From NCBI RefSeq assembly GCF_000015265.1, contig NC_008699.1, positions 4,030,001 to 4,094,000 of the forward strand: a DNA stretch of 64,000 bases. The letters run 5' to 3'. Source of the DNA: Nocardioides sp. JS614 (GTDB lineage Bacteria > Actinomycetota > Actinomycetes > Propionibacteriales > Nocardioidaceae). Of the stretch, positions 1 to 7,677 are shown one piece after another (position 1 is the stretch's first letter; each line of letters opens with the position of its first letter). The position numbers and the translations under genes are program-made. Under the pieces are notes generated by a model. The model saw only the letters and a list, made by a program, of their open reading frames with translations. It did not search any database and had not been told where the DNA came from.

Positions 1-2607
1 GCCGGTCTCCTCGATGGGCTCGTACGAGCCGGTCTCGAGGTAGCGCTGACGCTCGTCGGCGGAGTAGATCCCCAGGCCCTGGCGGGTCTCGAAGTCGAGG
101 TAGTCCAGGGCGAGGCGGCGGAAGATGTAGTCCATGATCGACTGCGCCATCCGCACGTCCGCGTCGTCGGTGAGGCCGGCCGGCTCGAAGCGCAGGTTGG
201 TGAACTTCGAGACGTAGGTCTCCAGCGGGACGCCGTACTGCAGGCCGATGCTGACCGCGATCGAGAACGCATCCATCACGCCGGCCAGGGTCGAGCCCTG
301 CTTGCCGAGCTTGAGGAAGATCTCGCCCAGCTCGCCGTCGTCGTGGGCACCCGAGGTCATGTAGCCCTCGGCGCCACCCACCGTGAACGAGGTGGTGCGC
401 GAGACGCGGGACTTCGGCAGCCGCTTGCGGGTCGGGGCGTAGACGATCTTCTCCACGACCTTGGTCGGCTCGCCGGCCGCAGCGTCGGTGCCCGCGTCGG
501 CCTTCTTGGCCTTGGCGTCGGCCAGCGGCTGGCCCACCTTCGCGTTGTCGCGGTAGATGGCGGTCGCCTTGAGGCCGAGCTTCCAGGACTGCAGGTAGAT
601 GTCCTCGACGTCCTCAACGGTGGCCGTCTCCGGGAGGTTGACGGTTTTCGAGATCGCACCGCTCAAAAATGGCTGGGCGGCGGCCATCATCCGCACGTGA
701 CCCATCGGCTTGAGCGAGCGAACGCCCATCGCGGTGTCGAAGACCTCGTAGTGCTCGGTCCGCAGGCCCGGGGCGTCGACCACGTGGCCGTGCTCGGCGA
801 TGTAGGCGACGATCGCCTCGATCTGCTCGGGCTGGTAGCCGAGCTTCTTCAGGGCCCGCGGGACCGTCTGGTTGACGATCTGCATCGAGCCGCCGCCGAC
901 CAGCTTCTTGAACTTGACCAGCGAGAAGTCCGGCTCGATGCCGGTCGTGTCGCAGTCCATCATGAAGCCGATGGTCCCGGTGGGCGCGAGCACCGAGGCC
1001 TGCGCGTTGCGGAAGCCGTGGGTCGCGCCGAGCTCGATCACGTCGGCCCAGGCCTGGGTGGCGAGCTTGTGCACCTGGCTGTCGGTGATGGCGAGCGTGC
1101 GGACCGTGTCGTTGGCGGCCTGGTGCTTGCGCATCACCCGCTTGTGGGCCTCCGCGTTGCGGGCGTAGCCGTTGTAGGGGCCCACGACACCGGCCAGCTC
1201 GGCCGAGCGCTTGTACGACGTGCCGGTCATCAGCGAGGTGATCGCGGCGGCCATCGCGCGACCACCGTCGGAGTCGTAGCCCAGGCCCATCGCCATCAGC
1301 AGCGCGCCGAGGTTGGCGTAGCCGATGCCGAGCTGGCGGTAGTCGACGGTGGTCCGGCCGATCGCCTCGGTCGGGAAGTCCGCGAAGCAGATCGAGATGT
1401 CCATCGCGGTGATGATCACCTCGACGGCCTTCGCGAACAGCTCGGCGTCGAAGGTGTCGTCGTCCTTGAGGAACTTCAGCAGGTTCAGCGAGGCGAGGTT
1501 GCACGAGGAGTTGTCCAGCGACATGTACTCCGAGCACGGGTTGGACGCGGTGATCCGCCCGGTCTCGGGGTTGGTGTGCCAGTCGTTGATGGTGTCGTCG
1601 TACTGCAGGCCCGGGTCGGCGCACTCCCACGCGGCCTGGCTGATCTTGCGGAACAGCTCACGGGCGTCGACGCGCTCGATGACCTCGCCGGTCTTGCGGG
1701 CGCGCAGGCCGAAGTCGGTGCCGTCCTCGACCGCACGCATGAACTCGTCGCTGACCCGCACCGAGTTGTTGGCGTTCTGGTACTGGACCGAGGTGATGTC
1801 CTTGCCGCCGAGGTCCATGTCGAAGCCGGCGTCGCGCAGCGCGCGGATCTTGTCCTCCTCGCGCGCCTTGGTCTCGATGAACTCCTCGATGTCGGGGTGG
1901 TCGACGTCCAGGACGACCATCTTCGCCGCGCGCCGGGTGGCGCCACCGGACTTGATGGTGCCGGCGGAGGCGTCGGCGCCACGCATGAACGAGACCGGGC
2001 CCGACGCGGTGCCGCCGGAGGAGAGCAGCTCCTTGGAGGAGCGGATCCGGGAGAGGTTCAAGCCGGCGCCCGAGCCGCCCTTGAAGATGAAGCCCTCCTC
2101 CTTGTACCAGTTCAGGATCGAGTCCATCGAGTCGTCGACGGAGAGGATGAAGCAGGCCGAGACCTGCTGCGGCGACGGGGTGCCGACGTTGAACCAGACG
2201 GGGCTGTTGAAGGAGAAGTACTGGTGCACGAGCAGCCAGGTCAGCTCGTGTTCGAAGACCTCGGCATCGCCGACCGTGGCGAAGTAGCCGTGGTCGACGC
2301 CGGCCTTGGTGTAGGTCTTCACGACCCGGTCGACCAGCTGCTTGAGGCTCCACTCGCGGGCGTCGGTGCCGACCGCACCGCGGAAGTACTTGGTGGTGAC
2401 GATGGTCGAGGCGTTGACCGACCAGGTGTCGGGGAACTCCACGCCGCGCTGCTCGAAGACGGTCTCACCGGTCTTCCAGTTGGTCTGCACGACGTCGCGG
2501 CGCTCCCAGGTCAGCTCGTCGTACGGGTGCACCCCCTCGGTGCTGAAGACCCGCTCGATCTTCAGGCCGGTCTTGGCGCCGGTGCGCCCGCTCACGGTCT
2601 CGGTCAT
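1..2607 (-). CDS. nrdJ: Adenosylcobalamin-dependent (class II) ribonucleoside-diphosphate reductase, 3' end outside the window
   Basis: Reduces ribonucleotides to deoxyribonucleotides using B12-generated radical chemistry, so it supplies DNA precursors with or without oxygen. The reading frame is open from an ATG at 2607 to the window edge (869 codons), so the last part is missing; class II enzymes of this type are usually about 950 residues. Seen: an N-terminal Cys in S-A-C-F (about residue 152) and the active-site N-P-C-S-E (Cys about 358), both expected in the family, followed by the P-T-G-T-I-G segment. nrdR lies directly upstream in the same direction, 140 bp away, so the two probably form one NrdR-controlled unit. 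The 140-bp gap shows no recognisable cobalamin riboswitch. Confidence 0.95.
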   Translation of the reverse strand, partial: MTETVSGRTGAKTGLKIERVFSTEGVHPYDELTWERRDVVQTNWKTGETVFEQRGVEFPDTWSVNASTIVTTKYFRGAVGTDAREWSLKQLVDRVVKTYTKAGVDHGYFATVGDAEVFEHELTWLLVHQYFSFNSPVWFNVGTPSPQQVSACFILSVDDSMDSILNWYKEEGFIFKGGSGAGLNLSRIRSSKELLSSGGTASGPVSFMRGADASAGTIKSGGATRRAAKMVVLDVDHPDIEEFIETKAREEDKIRALRDAGFDMDLGGKDITSVQYQNANNSVRVSDEFMRAVEDGTDFGLRARKTGEVIERVDARELFRKISQAAWECADPGLQYDDTINDWHTNPETGRITASNPCSEYMSLDNSSCNLASLNLLKFLKDDDTFDAELFAKAVEVIITAMDISICFADFPTEAIGRTTVDYRQLGIGYANLGALLMAMGLGYDSDGGRAMAAAITSLMTGTSYKRSAELAGVVGPYNGYARNAEAHKRVMRKHQAANDTVRTLAITDSQVHKLATQAWADVIELGATHGFRNAQASVLAPTGTIGFMMDCDTTGIEPDFSLVKFKKLVGGGSMQIVNQTVPRALKKLGYQPEQIEAIVAYIAEHGHVVDAPGLRTEHYEVFDTAMGVRSLKPMGHVRMMAAAQPFLSGAISKTVNLPETATVEDVEDIYLQSWKLGLKATAIYRDNAKVGQPLADAKAKKADAGTDAAAGEPTKVVEKIVYAPTRKRLPKSRVSRTTSFTVGGAEGYMTSGAHDDGELGEIFLKLGKQGSTLAGVMDAFSIAVSIGLQYGVPLETYVSKFTNLRFEPAGLTDDADVRMAQSIMDYIFRRLALDYLDFETRQGLGIYSADERQRYLETGSYEPIEETG

Positions 2608-2747
2608 CCCTCTTTGTCCCGTCTCTCGAGGTGGTGTTGCTTCGATCATTGCCCTGAGCACCGACACCGCTCGGGTGAGCGGCCGGGCTCGATGTGGTGC
2701 GCCCGGCGCGTGCAGCTTCCCCACTACACACGCCGGGCGGTCTGGGG

Positions 2748-3266
2748 TCAGCCCGTCGCGACGGGCTGAGGTGGGGCCGGCTCCGTGGCCGGCACCGTCA
2801 CCGGCTCGATCGCGACGGCCGGGCGCTCGGCGCGCAGCATCGCGATCTCGTCCTCGAAGTCGTCGGCCGACTCGAAGGCGCGGTAGACGCTGGCGAAGCG
2901 CAGGTAGGCGACCTCGTCGAGCTCGCGCAGCGGACCCAGGATCGCCAGGCCGACCTCGTGGGCCGGGACCTCGGCCGCCCCGTCCAACCGGAGCGCGTCC
3001 TCGACCGCCTGGCCCAGGCACGCGAGCTGGTCCTCGGTGACCGGACGGCCCTTGCAGGCCTTCCGGACCCCGGCGACGGCCTTCTCCCGGGTGAACGGCT
3101 CGGACGCGCCGGAGCGCTTGAGCACGGTCAGCTGCATCAGCTCCACGGTCGTGAACCGCTTCGCGCAGGCCGAGCAGGTACGCCGGCGGCGGATCGATCC
3201 GCCGTCGTCGGCGACTCGCGAGTCGAGGACCCGGGTGTCGGTGTTGCGGCAGTACGGACAGTGCAC
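2748..3266 (-). CDS. nrdR: Transcriptional repressor NrdR
   Basis: Zinc-finger and ATP-cone repressor that senses the nucleotide pool and shuts off ribonucleotide reductase genes. The 172-residue protein starts at an ATG with the typical M-H-C-P-Y-C; the zinc ribbon uses Cys3, Cys6, Cys31 and Cys34, and the ATP-cone follows at roughly residues 46-136. The C-terminal 30 residues are a Pro/Val/Glu-rich tail longer than in many homologues. It is followed by nrdJ on the same strand, the usual actinobacterial nrdRJ order, and preceded by two NrdR-box-like sites, suggesting autoregulation. Confidence 0.96.
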   Translation of the reverse strand: MHCPYCRNTDTRVLDSRVADDGGSIRRRRTCSACAKRFTTVELMQLTVLKRSGASEPFTREKAVAGVRKACKGRPVTEDQLACLGQAVEDALRLDGAAEVPAHEVGLAILGPLRELDEVAYLRFASVYRAFESADDFEDEIAMLRAERPAVAIEPVTVPATEPAPPQPVATG

Positions 3267-3423
3267 GGGTCACTCCTCTCCGGTGGGCTGCGCAGGGGTC
3301 GCCGAGAATCCCCAGGAGGGGTGGGCGCGGGCTGTGGATATCGGGGGTTCCGCTGTGTACAACAAGGGGCGAGCTGTGGGTCTTCCACCCTGGACCTGTG
3401 AGTCGCCGAGGCGCTTCTGGGGA

Positions 3424-3464
3424 CTAGATGTGGATAACTACACCGTTGTAAGTACTAGATGTAG
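3424..3464 (-). promoter_or_regulatory. Tandem NrdR boxes upstream of nrdRJ
   Basis: Read on the minus strand, two sites CTACATCTAG (3455-3464) and CCACATCTAG (3424-3433) fit the palindromic NrdR-box core C-w-A-t-A-T-a-T-w-G at its fixed positions. Their starts are 31 bp apart, three helical turns, the paired spacing known for NrdR operators. They lie about 160-200 bp upstream of the nrdR start. The box identity is inferred from family knowledge. Confidence 0.72.
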
Positions 3465-3722
3465 TGGTAACCGTACGCCCGGCCCCCAGGGCTGCGCAAG
3501 TAGCCCGCGGAAGTTCTTGCGGCGATCGCCGGCCACGCGGCAAACCTGCAGGTCAGGGCCCCTCCGGGCATCGGATCGGGGGGCTCGCGAGGGCGTGTCG
3601 CGGCCTCGTCCCCCGCCGTCCCCGGACCTGCTGCCGGGCCCGGGCGCCGCGCCCGGGAAGCCCCTCGGCGCGGCGGTCGGTGCGGCGGTCGGTGCGGCCG
3701 GCCGATGCACGATCCGCCCCCG

Positions 3723-3750
3723 GATAGACCACCCGCACGGGTGGTTTATC
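3723..3750. other. 12-bp stem hairpin / inverted repeat in the 580-bp nrdR-sigma factor intergenic region
   Basis: GATAGACCACCC (3723-3734) and GGGTGGTTTATC (3739-3750) form a stem with one G-T mismatch around a GCAC loop, about 97 bp upstream of the sigma factor start. It could be a leader hairpin or a protein-binding inverted repeat. The rest of 3267-3846 holds the NrdR boxes, a GC-rich CCCGGGCGC/GCGCCCGGG inverted repeat near 3636-3657 and a short GCGGCGGTCGGT duplication near 3670-3693; no gene is seen there. Confidence 0.4.
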
Positions 3751-3846
3751 GCTCCACCAGTCCGGGGCAAGACAACCAAGACGGTCGTGAAAGGGCCGCA
3801 GCACAAAGGGCCCCAGGACAATCGAAGACAGGAGAGGTCACCCCCG

Positions 3847-4620
3847 ATGACTGCAGGGATTGCACCGAGCCGTTCCGACGAGACCATCCGTCTCTTCACC
3901 CTCCGCTCCGCCGCCGACCCGGCAGAGCGGGCCGAGATCGAGGACCAGCTGATCCGCCTGAACATGGCGGTGGCCGTGGACGCGACCCGTCGCTTCCGCG
4001 GGCGCGGCATCGCCACCGACGACCTCGAGCAGGTCGCGTACGTCGGCCTGGTCAAGGCGGTCAAGGGTTTCGACCCGGACCGCGGCCACGACTTCTTGAG
4101 CTTCGCGATCCCGACCATCCGCGGCGAGGTCCGCCGGCACTTCCGCGACCTCGGCTGGACGGTGCGCCCGCCCCGCTCCATCCAGGAGGCGCAGACCAAG
4201 ATCATCGCCTGCGAGGGCGAGCTCTACCAGCAGCTCGGCCGGGCGCCGCGCCCCTCGGAGATCGCCGAGCACCTCGGCCTCGACCGCGACCTCGTGGTGG
4301 AGGCGCTCGGCGCCAGCGGCTGCTTCGCGCCGGCCTCGCTCGACGCCCCCGCGCACGAGGGCGACGACGACCCGATCGGGCGCCGCCTGGGCTTCACCGA
4401 CGAGGGCTTCGACGTGGCCGAGGCCCGCGCGGTGCTCGCGCCGGTGCTCGCGAAGCTCTCGAAGCGGGAGCGGATCATCGTGGAGATGCGCTTCTTCCGC
4501 GGCTGCACCCAGGCCCAGATCGGCGAGGCGATCGGCGTGACCCAGATGCAGGTCTCGCGGCTGCTGACGCGGCTGATGGCCCGGCTGCGCGAGGAGCTGA
4601 ACGTCACGCTCGCCGCCTGA
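3847..4620 (+). CDS. SigB/SigF-family RNA polymerase sigma factor
   Basis: Group 3 alternative sigma factor of 257 residues, likely directing stress or development transcription. Seen: region 2 with D-D-L-E-Q-V-A-Y-V-G-L, region 3 around residues 115-190, and region 4 with a helix-turn-helix T-Q-A-Q-I-G-E-A-I-G-V near the C-terminus. The ATG at 3847 follows a purine-rich GACAGGAGAGG ribosome-binding site. No anti-sigma or anti-anti-sigma gene is adjacent, unlike many sigB/sigF loci, so how its activity is controlled cannot be read from the neighbourhood. Subgroup assignment is by resemblance. Confidence 0.88.
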   Translation: MTAGIAPSRSDETIRLFTLRSAADPAERAEIEDQLIRLNMAVAVDATRRFRGRGIATDDLEQVAYVGLVKAVKGFDPDRGHDFLSFAIPTIRGEVRRHFRDLGWTVRPPRSIQEAQTKIIACEGELYQQLGRAPRPSEIAEHLGLDRDLVVEALGASGCFAPASLDAPAHEGDDDPIGRRLGFTDEGFDVAEARAVLAPVLAKLSKRERIIVEMRFFRGCTQAQIGEAIGVTQMQVSRLLTRLMARLREELNVTLAA

Positions 4621-4745
4621 GCCTCGCCGTCTGAACCTCGCCGCCTGAGCCCGGCCCCGGGCCGATCCGTGCGGCCACCGGCGTGCGCCGCGCGCACCGG
4701 CCCCGGGTGGCCGGAGGGCGACCGGGGATCGGCGACAATGGCGCG

Positions 4746-5132
4746 GTGGCAGGCAGGGCGACGGGGAGCACGGCGGGCAAGCGCGCGGGATCGCGTCGCG
4801 GGCCGCGGCGCCGGGCCCGGTTCCAGCCGGCGCTGCTGCTGCTCGCACTCGGGATCACCGCGTGCATCGTGGCGTGGGGCTACCTGGTGTACGCCGCGAT
4901 CGACTTCGGCTCGACCGCCCGCGGCGGTGACCGGACGGCGTGGTGGTTCCTGGCCCTGGCCTCGGTCGGCGCCGTGGCCTGCCTGTTCGTCGGCCTGATG
5001 CTGCTCGCGCGGGTGCTGCGCCGGCTCGGCATCACCGGCGGCCCGCCGCCGCGCTCCGGACCGGCCCCGGCCGAGCCGGCCGCCGAGGACGATCGCACCC
5101 GTCCCATCGGCGGACGCCGCGCCGCCCGCTGA
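4746..5132 (+). CDS. Small two-helix membrane protein, unknown function
   Basis: 128 residues from a GTG at 4746; a longer in-frame start at 4683 exists, but a GACAAT -10-like hexamer at 4734-4739 ends 6 nt before the GTG, suggesting a leaderless start. The N-terminus is Arg/Lys-rich, followed by hydrophobic helices at about residues 29-51 and 67-91 with a short Arg-Thr loop, then a Pro/Ala tail. No known domain recognised. It follows the sigma factor by 125 bp on the same strand and may or may not be co-transcribed. Confidence 0.6.
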   Translation: MAGRATGSTAGKRAGSRRGPRRRARFQPALLLLALGITACIVAWGYLVYAAIDFGSTARGGDRTAWWFLALASVGAVACLFVGLMLLARVLRRLGITGGPPPRSGPAPAEPAAEDDRTRPIGGRRAAR

Positions 5133-5178
5133 GGCCACGGCCGCGCTCGCACGGGGCCGGTCCGCCACGAAACTCGTG

Positions 5179-5206
5179 CCTGGACGACGCAGCTTCATCG
5201 TCCAGG
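5179..5206. terminator. 9-bp stem hairpin after the small membrane protein
   Basis: CCTGGACGA (5179-5187) and TCGTCCAGG (5198-5206) pair perfectly around a 10-nt loop. There is no T-tract. It lies between convergent genes and may contribute to 3'-end formation. Confidence 0.4.
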
Positions 5207-5268
5207 CGCGAGGTTCATCGGCCGACCGACGAAACTGGGCGCGGCCCCGGCACCCCACCAGGACGCCG

Positions 5269-5300
5269 CGAGGGGCGGGGCCACCAGGCCCCGCCCCTCG
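5269..5300. terminator. Strong bidirectional terminator hairpin
   Basis: CGAGGGGCGGGGCC (5269-5282) and GGCCCCGCCCCTCG (5287-5300) form a perfect 14-bp stem with an ACCA loop, followed by TCTTCCCC. It sits between the convergent membrane-protein and LysM genes, so it can serve both strands. Confidence 0.72.
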
Positions 5301-5387
5301 TCTTCCCCGGCTCGTCAGCCGGGGTCGAGGCGGCTGACGATGTCTGTGTGGGCCTGCGTGGGCCTTGGTGTGGGTCTGTGAGGGCGC

Positions 5388-5744
5388 CTACTCCACCGGC
5401 ACCAGGAGGCGCTGGCCGGCGACGACCATGCCGGAGTCGAGGGCGTTGAGCCGCTGGATCCGGTCGACCATCGCGCGCACGTCGCCGTCGTCGGAGAGGC
5501 CGGCGGCGATGTCCCAGAGCGTGTCGCCGGTGCCGACCATCACCACGCGGGTGGGCTCCGGGTGGCCCGACTCGCCGGTGGCGACCGAGCCGCCGGCCAG
5601 CACGAAGCCGATCGCCAGGATCGCGAGCACCGCGACCGCGAGCACCACCAGGCGGCCACGGCGGGTCAGCCGGACCGCGCCGCGGCGGGCGGCTGCGGAG
5701 CGCACCACCCGAGCCGGGTGGGCGGGAATCGTCATCGTGCTCAT
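5388..5744 (-). CDS. SOS-induced LysM membrane protein, probable cell division inhibitor
   Basis: 118-residue protein with a basic N-terminal cytoplasmic part, one transmembrane helix (about 30-50) and a single LysM domain (about 67-116) with the typical G-D-T-L-W-D-I-A start, placing the LysM outside the membrane at peptidoglycan. This is the architecture of YneA of Bacillus, DivS of Corynebacterium and Rv2719c of Mycobacterium, small proteins that delay division during DNA damage. The ATG at 5744 is preceded by AGGAGG. Three LexA-box-like sites lie upstream, and lexA is about 1.1 kb away. The function is inferred from architecture, regulation and neighbourhood. Confidence 0.85.
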   Translation of the reverse strand: MSTMTIPAHPARVVRSAAARRGAVRLTRRGRLVVLAVAVLAILAIGFVLAGGSVATGESGHPEPTRVVMVGTGDTLWDIAAGLSDDGDVRAMVDRIQRLNALDSGMVVAGQRLLVPVE

Positions 5745-5865
5745 CGTGACCTCCTGGGGAAGCGGCGGTCTGCCTGGGGTCCTGCTCTCTCGACGTCAGT
5801 TCTAGTGGTGGCCACCGACAGTCCCCGCGGGACGGTCTGGACCAGGCACTCGATCAGACGTTCGA

Positions 5866-5933
5866 TCGAACATGTGTACGACGATAGAGCACGTGTTCGA
5901 ACCGATCAAGGAGCGACACGAACATTTGTTCGA
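5866..5933 (-). promoter_or_regulatory. Cluster of three LexA (SOS) boxes upstream of the LysM gene
   Basis: Against the actinobacterial consensus TCGAACAnnTGTTCGA: site 1 is TCGAACATGTGTACGA (5866-5881, one mismatch), site 2 TAGAGCACGTGTTCGA (5885-5900, two mismatches), site 3 ACGAACATTTGTTCGA (5918-5933, one mismatch). All lie between the stop of the SDR and the start of the LysM gene, 122-189 bp upstream of that start. Confidence 0.82.
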
Positions 5934-5961
5934 TGGCCGCGGGGCGGCCCCGCGACGGTCC

Positions 5962-6783
5962 TCAGCGGCCCTTCGCGATCGCCCGACGGCCCTGGGCGGC
6001 GAACAGGCCGGTGGCACGGGCGGCGACGGACGGCGCGAGGGTCGTGGCCCGCACCAGCCCGCCCCGCCAGGCCGGGACGGTGCGCACCACCCGGCCGGTC
6101 CCGAGCAGCCCGACCGCGGCCGCGGCGACCTCCTCGACGGTGAGGATCCGCCCGCCGGAGTGCACGAGCGCGGCGCCCAGGCCCCCGGGCGTCTGCGCGT
6201 CGAGCATCGCGGTCCGCACGCCGTCCGGGCACAGGGCGTGCACCCGGACCCGGCGCGGGGTCTCCGCGGCCACCGACATCGAGGCGGAGACGATCGCGGC
6301 CTTGGTGGCGGCGTACACGCTGTAGCCCGGCACCGGGCCGAGGCCCGCGAGCGAGGCGGTGTTGACGACGTCGCCGCCGCGCGGGCCGAAGGCGGCCACC
6401 GCGGCCCGCATCCCCCACAGGGTGCCGAGCAGGTTCACCTCGACCACCCGCCGCACGGCCTCGTCGGTGAGGTCGCCGATCAGGCCGTCGTCGCCGACCC
6501 CGGCGTTGTTGAACCAGGCCGCCAGCTCGCCGTGCCGCATCGCCGCGGCCGCCGCGGCGCGGTGCGCGTCCGGGTCGCGTACGTCGAGCCCGCGCCCCTC
6601 GGCCGCGCCGATCTGCTCCGCGCAGGACCGCGCCGCCGCCTCGTCCACGTCGCCGACGACCACGGCGTACCCCTCCGCCACCAGCCGCTCGGCGATCCCG
6701 CGCCCGATGCCGCGCGCCCCGCCCGTGACGACCGCGCTGCGGCCACTCGCCCCGCGCCTGCTTGAACCTCGGAGTGCACCCAT
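5962..6783 (-). CDS. Short-chain dehydrogenase/reductase
   Basis: Classical SDR oxidoreductase of 273 residues. Seen: the Rossmann motif T-G-G-A-R-G-I-G near residue 20, N-N-A-G, and the catalytic Y-x-x-x-K (Y-A-A-T-K). The C-terminal about 40 residues extend past the SDR core, as in the SDR type found with lipid genes. The ATG at 6783 is 26 bp from the LexA box in front of lexA, which is divergent, so it may share SOS control. Its substrate cannot be told from the sequence. Confidence 0.85.
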   Translation of the reverse strand: MGALRGSSRRGASGRSAVVTGGARGIGRGIAERLVAEGYAVVVGDVDEAAARSCAEQIGAAEGRGLDVRDPDAHRAAAAAAMRHGELAAWFNNAGVGDDGLIGDLTDEAVRRVVEVNLLGTLWGMRAAVAAFGPRGGDVVNTASLAGLGPVPGYSVYAATKAAIVSASMSVAAETPRRVRVHALCPDGVRTAMLDAQTPGGLGAALVHSGGRILTVEEVAAAAVGLLGTGRVVRTVPAWRGGLVRATTLAPSVAARATGLFAAQGRRAIAKGR

Positions 6784-6808
6784 GGCCGCAGTCTGGCCGA
6801 CACGCCGT

Positions 6809-6849
6809 TCGAACAGGTGTTTGAACCCGACGGCCGAGATGGCTACCGT
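6809..6849 (+). promoter_or_regulatory. lexA promoter with overlapping LexA box
   Basis: The LexA box TCGAACAGGTGTTTGA (6809-6824) overlaps a -35 hexamer TTGAAC (6821-6826); 17 bp further lies TACCGT (6844-6849) as the -10. The lexA ATG begins 7 nt after the -10, so the transcript probably starts at the A of the start codon (leaderless). LexA bound here would block the -35, giving autorepression. Confidence 0.8.
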
Positions 6850-6855
6850 GCTCCC

Positions 6856-7596
6856 ATGGCCACGCCCCAGACCGGCAAGAAGACCCCGTCCCGCCGCGTG
6901 AGCGAGCTGCCCGACGGACCGCCCGACGCCACCGGGCTGACCCCGCGCCAGCAGCGGGTGCTCGCCCACATCAAGGACTCCATCGAGAAGCGCGGCTACC
7001 CGCCCTCGATGCGCGAGATCGGGGAGGCGGTCGGGCTGACCAGCTCCTCGAGCGTGGCCCACCAGCTGAAGACCCTCGAGGAGAAGGGCTTCCTCAAGCG
7101 CGACCCGCACCGCCCGCGTGCCCTGGAGGTGTTCCTGCCCGAGGTGATGGCCGCGCGCCGGTCGATGTCGGCGGCCGAGGAGTCCTCCTTCGACGAGACC
7201 GGGGTCGGCGACGCGCTGCCCGCGGCGCAGTACGTGCCGGTCGTCGGCCGGATCGCCGCCGGCGGCCCGATCCTCGCCGAGGAGCGGGTCGAGGACGTCT
7301 TCCCGCTCCCCCGCCAGCTGGTCGGCGACGGCCAGCTGTTCCTGCTGGAGGTGCGCGGCGACTCGATGATCGAGGCCGCGATCTGCGACGGCGACTACGT
7401 CGCGATCCGCCAGCAGCCCACCGCCGAGAACGGCGAGATCGTGGCGGCCATGATCGACGGCGAGGCGACGGTCAAGACCTTCCAGCGCAAGGACGGAAAT
7501 GTGTGGCTGCTGCCGCACAACCCGGCCTACGATCCGATCGACGGCACCCATGCCACCATCCTCGGTAAGGTGACAGCGGTGCTGCGACGGGTCTGA
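6856..7596 (+). CDS. lexA: SOS repressor LexA
   Basis: Represses DNA-damage genes and is inactivated by RecA-stimulated self-cleavage. 246 residues: a winged helix domain (about 20-85) with the recognition segment S-S-S-S-V-A-H-Q-L, the cleavage site Ala135-Gly136 in I-A-A-G-G-P, catalytic Ser170 in G-D-S-M and Lys207 in V-K-T-F. The ATG at 6856 is chosen because a well-spaced promoter ends 7 nt before it and no ribosome-binding site is visible; an in-frame upstream ATG at 6817 lies inside the LexA box and is rejected. Confidence 0.97.
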   Translation: MATPQTGKKTPSRRVSELPDGPPDATGLTPRQQRVLAHIKDSIEKRGYPPSMREIGEAVGLTSSSSVAHQLKTLEEKGFLKRDPHRPRALEVFLPEVMAARRSMSAAEESSFDETGVGDALPAAQYVPVVGRIAAGGPILAEERVEDVFPLPRQLVGDGQLFLLEVRGDSMIEAAICDGDYVAIRQQPTAENGEIVAAMIDGEATVKTFQRKDGNVWLLPHNPAYDPIDGTHATILGKVTAVLRRV

Positions 7597-7677
7597 CATC
7601 GACCGGACGTCGGGGAATTACCTGAGCAGACCCTGGTGTTGATTCCGGGTGGAGCCCGGATGACTCAGGGAGGTTGC

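Noticed and set aside
2608..2747. Possible cobalamin riboswitch ahead of nrdJ
   Set aside because: B12-dependent reductases are sometimes controlled this way, but no B12-box-like sequence or suitable fold was seen in the 140 bp.
343..2769. Long open frame of over 800 codons on the plus strand opposite nrdJ
   Set aside because: It is the mirror of a conserved enzyme in GC-rich DNA; composition is rich in Arg, Gly, Val and Leu repeats with no domain. Many similar long antisense frames occur across the window.
3744..3770. SigB/SigF-type promoter (GTTT ... GGG) ahead of the sigma factor gene
   Set aside because: A GTTT is followed by CCGGGG at about the right distance, but the -10 match is too weak to claim.
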